From: Brugia malayi
Taxonomy: Eukaryota; Nematoda; Chromadorea; Rhabditida; Onchocercidae
Direction of reading: 5' to 3'
Length of the DNA stretch: 64,000 nt
NCBI RefSeq assembly: GCF_000002995.4
Contig: NW_025062478.1
Location: forward strand, 2,518,001 to 2,582,000
Both the position numbers and the translations under genes were made by a program. Numbering within the stretch: the stretch's first letter is position 1; the number at the start of each line of letters is the position of its first letter. Positions 49,701 to 62,999 of the stretch are shown here, in pieces. The notes below the pieces were generated by a model, which had not been told where the DNA came from, did not search any database, and saw only the letters and a list, made by a program, of their open reading frames with translations.

Positions 49701-51908
49701 ATTTTGACTGCAGTTACAACAGTTAAAGGATCATCAATGACAGCACTGAAAAATGTTGTTACTTCCTCCACTACGTTGTCCACGTCAACTGCTTTGAATT
49801 ATACGCCTAACATTTCTTGTGCATCGAATCCAGCACTATTGGAGAAGCCAGCTTTAAGATCAGATGCAGCATTGAATACGATAGCACCGGTTAAGATCGA
49901 GAAACCAATTGACAGAACTGTGTTACATTCTCAAGTATATGCTTCTCCATTTGCCTCAAATAAGCTAAATTCCACTTTTGCTCGAAATACGATACCAACT
50001 GCTGGCGTATCGACACTAGTCAAACCAGAAGTTTTTCCTGCTCATCACTTCACTGTTAGTTTTTTTATTTATTATTATTATTATATGCTAATTTTTATTT
50101 CCATTAATATTTTCTCTTAATAAAGGATTGTATTTGGGTTTGAAATTTATCGCATTCTTTCTTTTTTTCAGTATCCCCAAGATGCCACATTCTATACAGG
50201 AATATCACCGTGGCATCAACCTCTCAGAAACATTAATGATTTAAGTGGACGGGCAGTTGTTGAGAGTACAGTGAGTTTTTTTTTTTTTTTATCTCATATT
50301 TAGCATCACTTCGCAGAATTTGTTGAAATAAAAAAAAATCGTATGTTATGATAAATGGTAATTGTTTCGAAATTGTCTAAAATATTTAATATTCTTGTTA
50401 TGTTCTAGAAAGTGGTTTCCGTTTCACCGCCAACTACGAGTTTACAATCATTTATTCCAAATAATCAAGCTACACCGACAAGAAGTACTGCAGTTATGGT
50501 AAGCATTTTATCATTTAAATTTTCACTAACCAATTTATTATTATTAAGTTAGATTGTTGTAGAAAAGTTGAAAATATTATTTGTTCAAGAATGATGATAA
50601 TTGCCCTAAATGGAATAAAAGTGCTATCTTATTTAAACAATCCATTTTATTTGCAGGATATAATGAATACTCCATTAGATGTAATGTTACCAGCACCTTT
50701 GGTTCCCACTCATCTAATTAGTGAAGTTGAGAGAAACAATTCAAACATTCGAATGGTTCATCCAGTGTCATCCATTGAGGCAACAAGTATTCATTTCTTT
50801 TTCTTTTATAGCTGCAAAGTTATATTATGGTCATAATTTTTTTGCCTGTTTGCCTAGAGAGAGGGGAAAAAAGCAGAATATTGTATATAAATTAATGGGG
50901 CAAGGATAGAAGGATAAATTGATGAGAATTGTCCTTTTTTCGATCTAAAATCCCGGAATTTTCCTACTAAAACAATGTTACGAGAGTTCTTCAATCGAAT
51001 TAAGAACTATGTTGGAACTGTAATTAGTAGGAAACAAATATAAGCATATTTCTTGTTTCCATTTATGCTTTTAAAAAAAAAAAAATTGAAGGAATAGAAG
51101 AAATAAACTTGGTGCAGACGCCACAACTGTCGGAAAGCGGGGGATCAACGCCAGTTAGCTCCATTGTTGTGCAGACACCACGACCTGCAGCTGCAGTAGC
51201 ACCAATCATGCAAACTGATTGCAATACCACATCATCATATGACTCCACACTTTCAATCACAAATGTTACCTCAATGAGTTATTCTGCGCCATTGCCTCAG
51301 CCAAAGACAATGGTTCCATTTGCTTTTAGCTTAACTTTTTTTGATTAGAATAATGCATAAAAATCAACAATTTTATAAAGTAATTAATTTACATATAAAG
51401 TTGGTAACGAATTTAATCGAAGTAGACTAACCAATTTGCATTAGATAAGAAAAATCTTGCTAATCAAATAACTGTATGACAGGCTTTTTTTCTTTTTCTT
51501 TTTTTTTAAACGAAATTTCTCAAAATTGAATTAAAAGAAAATTACTTTAGCCATCACATATTTCGTCATGTACAAAAAAGGAAAATGGTGCCGATAATGA
51601 AGGATGTAGTAGTAGTGTAAAGGAAGTGATGAATCCTCAAACATTCACTATTGGTATGTTTGTATGCTGTTTTTTTTGATTCGTAGCATAGGATTTTGCA
51701 TACGTTATAGATTTAATCGCGATTTTAATAATTTCAAACTATTATCCTTCAAGTAAAAAATCCAGGAAATACTGATCCAATCCGCTTGGAAAAACGTCAT
51801 ATGCGAGAACAATTCAAAACAGAAGGAATTGATGCGCAATTGCCACCTTTGGATCCTACAGATCCCATAAACTGCATAGATGCCCATTACTGGCTGAATA
51901 AATCATAA
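43702..51908 (+). CDS. ego-2: Bro1- and V-domain protein, HD-PTP (PTPN23)/EGO-2-like, without phosphatase domain
   Basis: HD-PTP proteins help ESCRT sort receptors on endosomes. Twenty-five exons give 1308 residues: 43702-43794, 44154-44228, 44468-44595, 44874-45006, 45140-45277, 45395-45553, 45652-45752, 45845-45964, 46242-46320, 46679-46860, 47177-47322, 47412-47494, 47685-47755, 47828-47946, 48009-48163, 48247-48398, 48552-48700, 48828-48989, 49165-50054, 50172-50270, 50409-50498, 50657-50786, 51098-51312, 51551-51653, 51754-51908. Bro1 domain 1-about 402: PRVPML start, ACIMYNIGAVHA, AQAQECLLEKS, DFIYHDRMP, LYSEEKAK-like VYSEEKAKF. Coiled V domain about 403-748 with NLAAQNNILAALTDAN. A Ser/Thr/Pro/Gln-rich linker (about 749-1258, mostly one 890-base exon) follows. 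The last exon ends DPINCIDAHYWLNKS, like the HD-PTP end. No HCxxGxxR phosphatase motif exists anywhere. An acceptor (T-tract, TTTCAG) ends at 43687, 14 bases before the ATG. The acceptor at 51097 is the weakest call. Confidence 0.88.
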
Positions 51909-52759
51909 TTTCATAATTTCCAGTTGTTTGCTTGCGAAATGACTGATTCTAAAGAAATGGCATTGGTGTTTTAATAGTGTTAAGTAATTTTTATTTATCC
52001 TCTATCTTGTATTATAGCTCATTTTACATTTTATTACACATCTCTGCTATCTAGCTACAATGTAACCTTTTTCCTTTTTTGAGATAAGATAGCTAAATAT
52101 ATTTTGATACAGCAAATTTTTGCAATTTCCCATCATCAGCTCGTGTACAGCGGACTGCTTCGACCAAAACCAACTAGATTTGTGACACTACTCAATGATA
52201 AATAATTTACTTTAGGGAAAGTAATAAGCAATACTAAACAGGATAGCATTTCTCATCCGAGTATATCTTTTCTCCTTTTCTTAGCAACTTATTTAATCCC
52301 CCATATTACTTTTCGATTTATTTTTTAATTCACGTTTTGCGTATTCCCATTACTTTTCTGCTGTGATATCTGTACACACAATTTTGTCCCGTGAGATGTA
52401 TGCATAATTCTTCATATAAAACTATAACTTAATACATGCTGGTAGAAACTGAGATGCGTGAAGTTCAACATTTCACAAAGATTTCGAATGCCGATGAATC
52501 AGAATAATAAATAATCAAACAGCTAATTTACGCTTCTAAATAGTACAAAAAATTACGACTATGTATTGATATGATAGTAAAAAGAAATCATTTAAGATCG
52601 AAAAATATAATTATATTGGACGGAGATCATTCAATAACATATATTTTGATGAAAAACAACTGGTAACAAATAATAGAAAATGGATAAAAGGATGAATATG
52701 GGAGTGGGCTTTTACATCATTCATCCATTCTTACATACATAAAATGATAATACTCTAAA
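51909..52759. other. Convergent intergenic region
   Basis: Shared 3' flank of the HD-PTP-like gene (+) and ERH (-). Moderately complex sequence, probably untranslated 3' ends of both transcripts. No further gene seen. Confidence 0.6.
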
Positions 52760-53312
52760 TTATTTAGCTGCTTGTCTTCGTAATAAGGTGTAAATCTGTT
52801 CCTTGATCCAATCTTTGTTATGTGGTGCATAGGCTTTCAGTGTATTTTCCCATACTAAACATGACAAATCGGCTAAACGATCGATGAATTCAAATAAATT
52901 CTGCACATCATAAGTAATGGATGCCGAATTTGGATTTAATTTCTTCAGATGTTCCTCAAAAATTTTACATATTCCTGAAATAAACCTTTCAATCTTCAAT
53001 ATCTTTCAACAGTAACTAAAGTATAACATGTTTGATAGTTAATTCCCTCCAACATATGAATCATTAAACAAATCAGACAAATCATAAATTCTTTCTTTAC
53101 CATTTGAAAAAAAATAATTGAATATAATCAATAACAAAGAAAAGTACTTTAATTTATTACACGTATAATGTCGAACAGTTACGATCACTCTAACATCACG
53201 CAAAGATGAAGCATATACCTTCCATACAATCGGTTGTTGTCTCATAATCGGACCACGTACGTGACTCTACACGCACCACAGGTTGAATTAAAAGAATTGT
53301 ATGCGACGACAT
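52760..53312 (-). CDS. erh: Enhancer of rudimentary homolog
   Basis: Two exons, 53312-53219 and 52974-52760, joined at a Gly codon (donor GTATAT, acceptor TTTCAG): 102 residues, against about 104 in most animals. The N-terminus [11 protein letters not shown] matches the family start, followed by [51 protein letters not shown] and [20 protein letters not shown] is a small dimeric nuclear protein that partners RNA-processing factors; nematode ERH proteins include a member of a piRNA-processing complex. Position after an unusual Val-Val-Arg-Val-Glu stretch replaces the usual PTKRPEG. Both the fold-forming and hydrophobic dimer segments look intact. Confidence 0.93.
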
Positions 53313-53850
53313 CGCTTCTATCACACTTCTACAATACACTTATATCACGTTTATCATAGATATATTCTCCGTAGAATTAATTACAGTTACGATGTCCAAC
53401 ACGCATTAAACGTATTCTATATGAATTTCATATGCGAATATAAAAAAAAACTCGTAACTCCTTACGTCACCTTAATTCATATCACTTAAGTAAATTAATC
53501 CCACCGAAAAAAGGAAAAGGAAACCCTTCCAAGCAGATACTTCAGCCGTATTCATTCTCACGCACCCACAGTGAAAACAGACATCCCACCGTGGTAATTT
53601 AAATTTACGTAAGGACCTCATCATTTAGAGATTGTAAACGTAACATTTTAACAGTATTACTTTCATTTTTTTATGTCATTGAATAAATTTTTTTTTTGTG
53701 CAAACGAAGAAAATGCGAATTAAAAAGAAAATAGGAATGAGAAAAAAATAAGATAAAATGAATTTGATGAATAGAATTAGTTTAATTATTGTTAACTAAT
53801 TTAATTGAACTAAACTGATGGTTAAATGATACAAATTTTTGAATACAAAC
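53313..53850. other. Upstream region of ERH
   Basis: The first 330 bases are relatively GC-rich for the window and probably hold the ERH promoter; a GATAG acceptor-like site lies 5 bases before the ERH ATG on the minus strand. No other gene seen. Confidence 0.45.
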
Positions 53851-54295
53851 TTTAAATCATTCATTTATGAAGCAGAATTTAAATTGATCTTAGTCATTAA
53901 TTCCATCATTACCAATTAATTACTCTATTTCCAATTTTTGGATTTATTATGCCTATTTTAATTACAAATCTATTTACTAGTAATAACATTTTTTTTTTCT
54001 TTTTTCAACTGCAAATCATTCATTTATGAAGCAAACACTAAATCCTCATTAATTCCATCATTATCAATTAATTACTCTATTTACAATTTTTTGGATTTAC
54101 CCATTTTAATTACAAATCTATTTATTAGTAATAACATTTTTTTTTCTTTTTTCAACTGCAAATCATTCATTTATGAAGCAAACACTAAATCCTCATTAAT
54201 TCCATCATTATCAATTAATTACTCTATTTACAATTTTTTGGATTTACCCATTTTAATTACAAATCTATCAATAATAATAACATTTTTTTTTTTCT
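53850..54295. repeat. 147-bp tandem repeat, three copies
   Basis: Units begin near TCATTCATTTATGAAGCA (about 53866, 54016 and 54163) and end in a T-rich tract before CAACTGCAAA. The second and third copies are nearly identical; the first is diverged. Confidence 0.85.
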
Positions 54296-55109
54296 TTTAT
54301 TTCTCTTCCATCATTTCTTCCTTTTTTTTCCGCAAAATTATCAGACAAAACGAGATTGAAAACAATTAAAAAACGATTATTTTGTAGGAAAAAACAACTT
54401 TTTTTTTTTTTTTAATTGAGGAAGAAGAGAGAATTGGTATAAATTATTGGGTAGCAAATTTCACATTCAACAATAACAGCAACGATAACAGCTGCAAATT
54501 AATTCCAATGATATTAATTCTTTCAATTTTTTTTCTTTTAAACTAACATTTATCTAAAAAAAAAAAAAAAAAAAAAGAAAGAAAGAAAAAACATTTTGCT
54601 TAATAATAAATTATTTTTGCTTTAAAATAAATTATTTTCTATTTCCATTCTCTTTCTTCGCTTCTTTCTTTCTTTCTTTTTTTGTTTTGTTTTGTTGAAT
54701 TTTATTAAATTTTTATTGATAAAATCATTATTTTGCATTTTGCGATCATTTTATGATAGCAATGAAAAATTTTTAATTATTTCTTTCGTTTTGTTTTTTT
54801 TCATCAAAATTTTAATCATTGTTGAATTTTTATTTTATCTTTTTTTTTCTTTCTTATAACATATAAATTTTCATTATTCATTTATCAATTTTCATATCTG
54901 TTAAATTATATTTAGAAAGAAAAAGAAAATTAGAAGTAGCAATGATTTTAGTTCACTATTGTCATTATTTCAATTAATTTCTATCAATGAAATCTTTTTT
55001 AACATAGTGTTTTTTCCCATTCTTTTTTTTTCTGTTTCTCTTTTAATTAAATCTAATTGAATACTAATTAACTGATTTCATCTATACTTTATTATCAGTC
55101 AAAAATAAT

Positions 55110-55430
55110 ATCAAAATTTGTCATATTATTATTAATATTAGTATTTGAATTTCAGCCTTATCAAAACTTAAGATCACATTATGATTAGTAATAATATTTG
55201 AATTTCAGCCATATCAAAATTTAAGATCACATTATGGATAAAAATAATATTTGAATTTTAGCCATATTAAAACTTAAATTAGTATTAATATTTGAATATT
55301 AGCCATATCAAAACTTAAGATCACATTATGATTAGCATTAATATTTGATTTTTAGCCATATCAAAATTTGAGATCACATTATGAATAAAATTAATATTTG
55401 AATTTTAGCTATATCAAGTTTTGATGATCA
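55110..55430. repeat. About 54-bp tandem repeat, six degenerate copies
   Basis: Units contain ATTTGAATTTCAGCC or its ATTTTAGCC variant, then ATATCAAAA and TTAAGATCACATTATG. Each carries a splice-acceptor-like TTTCAG/TTTTAG, though no exon follows. Confidence 0.75.
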
Positions 55431-55974
55431 TTCTGGAATCGATATGATCGTCAAAACTGATATGATCAGTTGTTATTAGATATGCTAGGATCAGTTTATC
55501 AGAAGAAAACACAAGTGTAAAAGCATTAAATAGAAATGATTTATGTATTTGTGCATGTTTGTATGTGTATGTGTGTGCATGTGTATGTCATCTGTCTTCT
55601 TATATATTAAGTATGCTATCTCTCCTTGAATTTCATTTTAAATTTAAAAAGTTAAGAATATTACAGTTTCAATTTACTACTTTCAAAGAAAAGCAACCAC
55701 GAATTGTTAACTTTTTCTTTAGCTTTTATTCCTTCCAATAAATATTTGCTATTTTTCATTCATAAAAACAAAAAAAAAAAAACAAAAATGAAATACAAAA
55801 ACGATTATCTTTGTAATTTTTTTTAAGCAAAAAGACTGAAAAGATTTTATTTATTGTTGCTACAATTCTTTAAATAAAACAATTCATCATTATTCTTTCT
55901 ATTCATTCGTAGCAAAAAAAAAAAAAAGCTAAATTTTTTTTTAGCATTACTTTTTCTCTTTTCCTTAAAGATAT

Positions 55975-55987
55975 TATTATTATCATT

Positions 55988-56018
<31 letters not shown>

Positions 56019-56020
56019 AT
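55975..56020. repeat. (ATC)n microsatellite
   Basis: TATTATCATT followed by about ten ATC/CAT triplets, some 210 bases upstream of the secreted-protein gene. Confidence 0.85.
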
Positions 56021-56234
56021 TATTACACTTTATTTTATTTCATACCAACAGATAATGATCTTTTCACTTCATATCATCTGCCCCGTTAAGATTAATAATT
56101 AAGAGAGATAAGAATCTAATTATTCGTAACAATTATTTTCTTCGAGATCTATTCGAGTACCATTTAATTAATACATATCATCACTTTTTGCTATAATCTA
56201 ACTTCATTAAATTATCATATCATATTTTAGTAAA

Positions 56235-57232
56235 ATGATACTATCACTAGTGTTTTGCATGAGTTTGCTATCTTTTTCAATGTTTGAAACAACAACTGCA
56301 TGTAATATTATTATACGTGTAAAATCACTTACACGTACGCCATTTCATGCACAAGTTATTGCTCCAGATGGTAACACTAGTGAAAAGTTAGTCGTTTTTT
56401 TTTTTTCTCTAAATATTTAAATTTCTTTCTTATTTTTTTTAAACTATATATCAATCATTATATTTTATATTTATAATAACTAAAAAAAGAAAAAAATGTA
56501 CCTTTCTATTAACAATGCTTGTTTAGTTTAAAGATAAAATTTCCCTTTCATTTAAAGTAATTTTCATTCAACATAATAATAATAATAATTATTATTATAT
56601 TTTCTGTTATTGTTAAATAATAGATTTTGATGATAGCGAATAGATGTAATCAAATTCATACATTCAATTCAATTTTTCAACATTTCATTGAAATAATCAT
56701 TAATCATCAGTGAAATTACAGAAAGCTTCTAAACAAGAATGAACGATTAATTTTTCAAGAGAAAGCTGATAAATGTGGCTTGGGACCATTTCAAATAAAA
56801 ACATTCTCTGATAAGAAAGAAGAAAGTGTAAAGGTAAATTTTTTCATTCATATAAATCTTTTATGCATATAATAATTCTATTTAATTATATAAGTCGATT
56901 AGTTGAAATTTAATTTTTGTTCTAATTAATACTAATATTTATTTCAGTGATAATTGAAATAATATAAAATGATTCGCCAATTCCTTTTTTTTTGTGCTAT
57001 TTATTTAATTATTTATGTAAAAATAATTTCATTTCTATTATTGTTAGCTTTACATTTATTAAATGAAATTATATAGGTAACATTAAATGGTATTGGTGCT
57101 GTAAACTATGAAGTTGGTGATGATCTAATACCAAAACAAATATTTCGACAAGGAGCTGAATGCAAGGGACAATGTGCGCCATTAGGCGATGTTGTCCAAC
57201 CACGTAAAGCAACAACAACTGTCAAAGTATGA
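56235..57232 (+). CDS. Small secreted nematode protein of unknown function
   Basis: Three exons, 56235-56386, 56722-56833, 57077-57232, give 139 residues. A signal peptide ([17 protein letters not shown]) is followed after the predicted cut by [15 protein letters not shown]. Mature Cys are at that start, in DKCGLGPF, and in ECKGQCAP. The rest is a beta-rich looking, charged domain ([24 protein letters not shown]). It resembles a small family of secreted proteins I recall from other nematodes with a CNxxIRVKS start, but I cannot name it. The ATG lies 4 bases after ATATTTTAG, a probable trans-splice acceptor. Confidence 0.8.
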
Positions 57233-59108
57233 AGAAAATTTATTTACATTTGCACTGTTTACTTATTAAATAATGTTTTCAATGTGTTTATGATAAAACA
57301 TCAAATTAAAAATAACAATAATAGTAGCGAAAGAAAAACAAAAATACAAAATTAAAAAAAAAAAAAAATATTTAGCAAAATTTTTTTTTCCTTAAATTCT
57401 AAATAATTTATGCTATCAAAATATGAAAAATTAAATTTACATTTGCATTGTTTACTTATTGAATAATATTTGCTAGGTGTTTATAATAAGCATCAAATTA
57501 AAATTAGCAATAGTAGTAGTAGCAAAAGAAAAACAAAAGTGTAAAATAAAAATAACCAAAAATATTTTCACATATTTAGCAATTTTTTTTTTCTTCGTAA
57601 AATTTAAATAATAAACAAGTAAATTTATGCTTGCAAACTTAGTAACCACTACTAAATTAATTTGAAAAGTTTAACAAATGTTTTTTTTCTTCTTTTTTTT
57701 TGAATGTAAATCAATTAATTAAACTGTAAAATTTTTTTCCCACAAATTATTAACATTATTTCATATTAATCAAAAATATTGGAACAATTTTTTTTTTTTG
57801 TTTTTTTGTATCTTTTTTTATTGGTAATAAATAAAGCAAAAATATAAAAATTATTATTTTGTATTTTGTATCTTTTTTTTTACTGATAATAAACAATGCA
57901 AAAATATAAAAGTTATTACTATCACCGGTAGGAATAACTACCAGTTAAAAATAAAAAAAAATTCTCCAAAGTTTAAAATTAAAATATTGAGCAGATTTTT
58001 GTTAAACTTGTAACAATACAAATGTAATAGTAATGATTATAATATTGGATTCAATTTGATTATTTAAAATACAAATGGTTTTTCTCATATTTGATAACAT
58101 ATAAATGTTTCAGTATTAATCATTAAGTCTTAAATCTATTATATGTTATACCTATACCTTACCTATAAATCTGTTATAGATAAGTTATAGGTAAAACTTA
58201 AAAAAAAATTAATAATGTGAAATAATAGTAAGTAAATTGTTTAGCATTAAATAAACTTCCATCAATCTTTCATCACAACAAGTTTAAATTATTAAATTTA
58301 ATTATTTGTAGATTAAGATTGATTATAGATTTATCAGTTTATGATTGATTATGTTGATATGAGCAAGAAAATGATGATTGATGATGATATTAAACGAATG
58401 AATAAATGTCTAAATAATAATTAAACCTCATCTGATAAGAAAGAAACTGAAACAGAGGAAAGAGGGGAAAAAAAAAACGATCGAAAATTTTAAAAATTAA
58501 ATTTATATTTTGATAAAATTAATAGAATTTGATTACAACATTCGAAGAATTTATTTTTATTTCCTATTTTTTTGTGTATTGCAATAAGACATATTGAAAA
58601 TATTGAAATAATTTGAAATGATAGCTTTTTTTTATCGATCAATTATATATAAAGGGTAAAAAAAAAAAAAACTATCTAAAATAAATTTTAGGTAGAAAAT
58701 TTAAAATCCTCCATCAAAGAATGTCACAAATCATTGGTAATTGCCTTGGGAAAAAAAAAAAGATATTACAAAATAAAGAATATCAGAAATTTAAAATGAT
58801 AGAATGAATATAAAAAAAATAATCGCACATCAATTTTTTTTTTTTGTCCTTTCTCCTCTATTCCACACTTTTCGAGTATTTTTCAAAAAAAAAAAGAAGA
58901 AAAAAAAAAACCCCAAACATAAATCAAACAATTTACAGAGTAAATCAAACAAAAACAAACATTTTTGTAAATTAAAAGATGTAAACAATCAAAAATCATT
59001 TTGATAATCGTATAAAATTGATTATAATTAAATGCATCAGTTAATGATTTGATAATTATAGTGATAATGTCGATGATAAGTAGTAGCAGTTGCGCACTAT
59101 CATATTAT
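57233..59108. other. Intergenic, low complexity
   Basis: Two diverged copies of a segment starting TTTACATTTGCA...TGTTTACTTATT (57245 and 57435) show an old local duplication; a second pair with TATAAAAATTATT/TTTTGTATCTTTTTT lies near 57808-57915. No gene seen. Confidence 0.55.
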
Positions 59109-59606
59109 TCATATTTCCTGTGGTATGGGATAATTCTCTGAAATAAACATGAAAAAAAAAAGAATAATGTAAATATGTAAACAAAAATGTAAACAACAAA
59201 TAAAATAAGCATTAATCAAATTAAATGTTAATAATTAAAGAAATTATGTAATTTTTTTTTTTTTTTTTCATTTTCCATATATCATTCATATTTGTTAGAT
59301 TAAATGATAAAATTTAGCAAATAATACAAGAAAATACGATTGAAATAATAAAATATTTATACTGAAATTTTTTATTGATAAAAAAATGAATTAAAAATTG
59401 AAAATTTTTAAGCATAGAATTTCTTTTTTTATATAAATATGACAAAAATATTTAAAAAGAAAAACAAACAAACAAACGAACAAACCTTTTAACATTGTTC
59501 GTCTTTTACTATCAATCCTAAAATAAAGTATAGCGACGAGAATGCTAACGATAATCATAAGACAAGCAATGATAACAAATATGATTAGCCATGGTGACCA
59601 AGTCAT
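59109..59606 (-). CDS. Single-pass membrane micropeptide, 49 residues
   Basis: Exons 59606-59486 and 59137-59109 join through a GTTTGT donor and a TTTATTTCAG acceptor in phase 1. The product is almost one membrane helix (LIIFVIIACLMIIVSILVAI) with a five-residue N-terminal MTWSP lead, a basic border RIDSKRR, and a short tail ENYPIPQEI. Its size and shape resemble regulatory membrane peptides, but I recognise no family. The model rests on splice signals and the strong transmembrane segment. Confidence 0.5.
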
Positions 59607-62600
59607 TTGCCTTTTTTGGTTTTGTTTGTTTGTTTGTTTCTTCTACAGCTTGTCAAATTCAACAAACATATGCTAAAATGTTAGTTTCATCTTTACTACA
59701 AAAATGATTAAATTGAAATTATTGATAATAACATAGCATAAAATTTAAATTTCATACAATTATTTATAAAAATTGTTTGGCAATGAGTAAAAGTTGCAAA
59801 TAGTTTAGCAATTATTTTTATTTTTTTATTTTATTCGTATTATTTTATGCTAAAATCTTTGATCAATACAACAGATTTAGCTAACTTATTTAAAGTATTC
59901 AAAATGTAAATATCAAATTGATTTATTATTTTCTTATTTCCATCAAATATTTACATAATGAATCATTCGTAATCATTGATCATTGAGCATAACTGTTGTT
60001 AAATTATGATAAATTTCATTTTTGTATATGAGAGAAATAAAAGAAAATTTCATCCAATCATTCATTTAATTATAACAAATATTTTAATTATTGAAATTTC
60101 TCTTAAAATTTATTAATTTTCATCTTTTTTTTTTTTTTTGTATTTAATATGTGATATTAATTTAAAAAGAAAAAATTACACAATAAAACTCACATTTACT
60201 TGTTAAAATCTGATATTCATGTATATATTGCAATAAAAATGACAGCAATAAAAATAACAACAAATAATTATTATTTTATAGTTATAATAGTAATAATAAT
60301 AATTATTATATAATAATAATTTCTACAATACTAGTAATTAATTACAAATAAATAAGTACAATTATAATTTTATTATTAATAAGTTTGCCATATACATATT
60401 ACTAATTATTTGATAAAATATAATGAAATAACATTAATACAAGTCGTAATAGCATACATAATAAAATATTATAAAGCAATGGTGAAAAATATTTGTTTGT
60501 TAAATGGAAAAAATAAAATAAAATAAACAAATAAATAAATGGATGGAATGAATGAATGAATAAGCTTTAAAGAAGAAATAGTTCACATCGTTGCAGCTTT
60601 TCGTGCTCAAACAAAATAAAGAAATGAAATAATGCCTAAATCATTTTCATTCTTTCTATTTCTATTTATTTCATTCATTCATTCATTCATTCATATACAA
60701 CAACAACAACAACAACAAAAAACGATTATAATTTCATTGAAACCGTTAAAGGCTATAAATTGATCACATAATTTCATCCATTAAACAAACAATGAATCAA
60801 ACAACAGTTTCAATTCAATAAAAATTCTTTTCAATAATTTTGATAACAAAAAAGAAAACGAAAAGAAAAAAAAAGGATGGAAAAATGTAATGACACATCT
60901 CAAACAAATAATATTTCTTTCCATATTTGTCCTTCTTTTTTTTTTTTTTTCCCTCCTCTTTTCAATTTTTTTTTTCCGCCTTTTTACGCTTCCATCAATG
61001 GAATAATAATTTGGAATGCATATTAATGATGAATGACGAATTACTGATAGTTAGATTTTCAAAAAAATTTGAAAAAAAAAAAAAAGAAATTGAACTATTT
61101 TAAGAATTTAAAATATTTTTTTATTGCTTAGAAAAAAAAAATGCATTAGTTGTATAAATTGTACAAATAATTTCTTTTCTTTTTGCCTTTTGCTTTTTTT
61201 TTTTTATTTCTCTTTTAAATTTCCATATTTAATATTATTTGCTATGCAAATTAATTGCTCATTGATTATTCCTTTTTTACGGATATTTTCTTTTCCGAAA
61301 AGTAATACAAATAGAAAGAGAAAAGATACAATAAAATGAAAAATATTTATTAAATGATAAGCCATTTTTATCAGTTGCTGTCACTGTTTTATTGATTAAT
61401 TGATTTTAAAATGATTGTGTACAGCTAAATAAATGTTAAAATGTTAGGCAAACATTGATTGCATTTTTTAGCATATTCTGATAATCAAACATTTACATTT
61501 TTTTTTTTTAATTTTTGATCATATTGCAATTAAATTTTTTTAATCTGATATCTGTTAAAAAAAATTTTAATTAAATTTTCATTAATATTCATTTCTTGAT
61601 ACTAACTTTCCTTTTTAATTTGTTACACTTTTTTTTTCCTTTCATTTCATTTATTTTTGTTTTTTATTTTTATTTTGCATAATATTTTCAATCTATTACA
61701 TATTTCTAGTATTGTCACATATTTTCGTAATTTTTTAAAATAAAATTCATGTTTTTTTTTTAATTTCAAAGTTACGAGTTTTTTTTTTTTGGGGTAGAAA
61801 CTTTTGTTTTGAACTTTATAGTGAGACTTTTGCTTTTGGATTTATTGCACATTTTATTTTATTTTTTTTCAATTTTTTGTAATATATTTTAATAATTTTT
61901 TAATTTCATAAATTTTAAAATTTGCTACTTTTTTCTTTATAAAATGTTGAAATTTTATTAAATGGTAAATAATTTTTTTTTTCACTATGAAATTGGCAAA
62001 AAGTTGACATTTCATCTTTTTTTTATATCAGATAATTACGATACTGCATCCATAGATAATGTTATTATTAGGCAGCAGCCATATGTTCGATGATTTTTCG
62101 ACTCTATAAAATTGACCATGAACTAATATTTAATTACTTTCATTAAATAATTAATTGGCTTCCTGCATTTTGTATTTTCTTTCTAAATAATTCTCAGTGC
62201 TGTAATTTTGAAATGTTTTAGTTAATATTAATGATATTTTAATTTAATTTCCACTATTATTACTATTATTAATTATAAATAGTATTAATTATGCATAAGT
62301 AATAAATTAAAAAGAAATTACTCGAATGAGTAGATAAAAACTTAGTTAAAGGTAAAAAGAAAAAATGGCAAATACCAAATATCAATGATTGCTTCTTAGC
62401 AATTTGCATACAAATTGCTAAGAAAAAAATCAATGGAAATGAGAAAAAGTTGTGCAAACTTCAAAAAAATTTTTTAGGGTTTCATTTAAAAGAGTTTTTT
62501 TTAATTTGTATTATTAAAATTTATGAAATAAGATTTGATTTATTCAAATTAATGAAGAAATGCTTAATTAAATTTAGAAAAAAATATCTTCAAAATTTAA

Positions 62601-62999
62601 ATCATTTATTATTATACATTTAAATTCATATCAATCAATGCATTGATTATCATATCATTACATTGCATCAATTATTATCAAATATCATAGAATGTTGTAA
62701 TATATTTAATGTATAATTATTTCTGTTTATTGAATTAAAAAGAAACGAATAATTGAATTTTAATTAAAACAACTTTTTAAACTTGTTTCATTTTTATGCA
62801 ATAAGAATAAATTTGATTGATTTAAATTAAAGTAAAACGAATAATTGAATTTTAATTAAAACAACTCTTATAATTTGTTTTATTTATTTGTTTTTTTGTT
62901 TGTTTGTTTATTAAATGCAATGAGAATAAATTTGATTAATTTCAATTAATGATATATTCATGAAAGTATGTCTTAATTATTAATTTAATTATGATTAAT
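59607..62999. other. Intergenic, microsatellite-rich
   Basis: AT-rich throughout, with (GAAT)n at 60541-60562, (CATT)n at 60669-60694, (CAA)n at 60699-60718, and long T runs. A 62820-62870 segment repeats part of 62740-62790 (AACGAATAATTGAATTTTAATTAAAACAACT). No gene recognised. Confidence 0.55.

Noticed and set aside
51063..51260. Minus-strand 65-residue frame
   Set aside because: Antisense of a coding exon of the HD-PTP-like gene.
53039..53245. Minus-strand 68-residue frame with a KERIYDL segment near ERH
   Set aside because: At first it looked like the ERH N-terminal exon, but the true first exon (53312-53219) is in another frame and matches ERH closely; this frame lies mostly in the intron.
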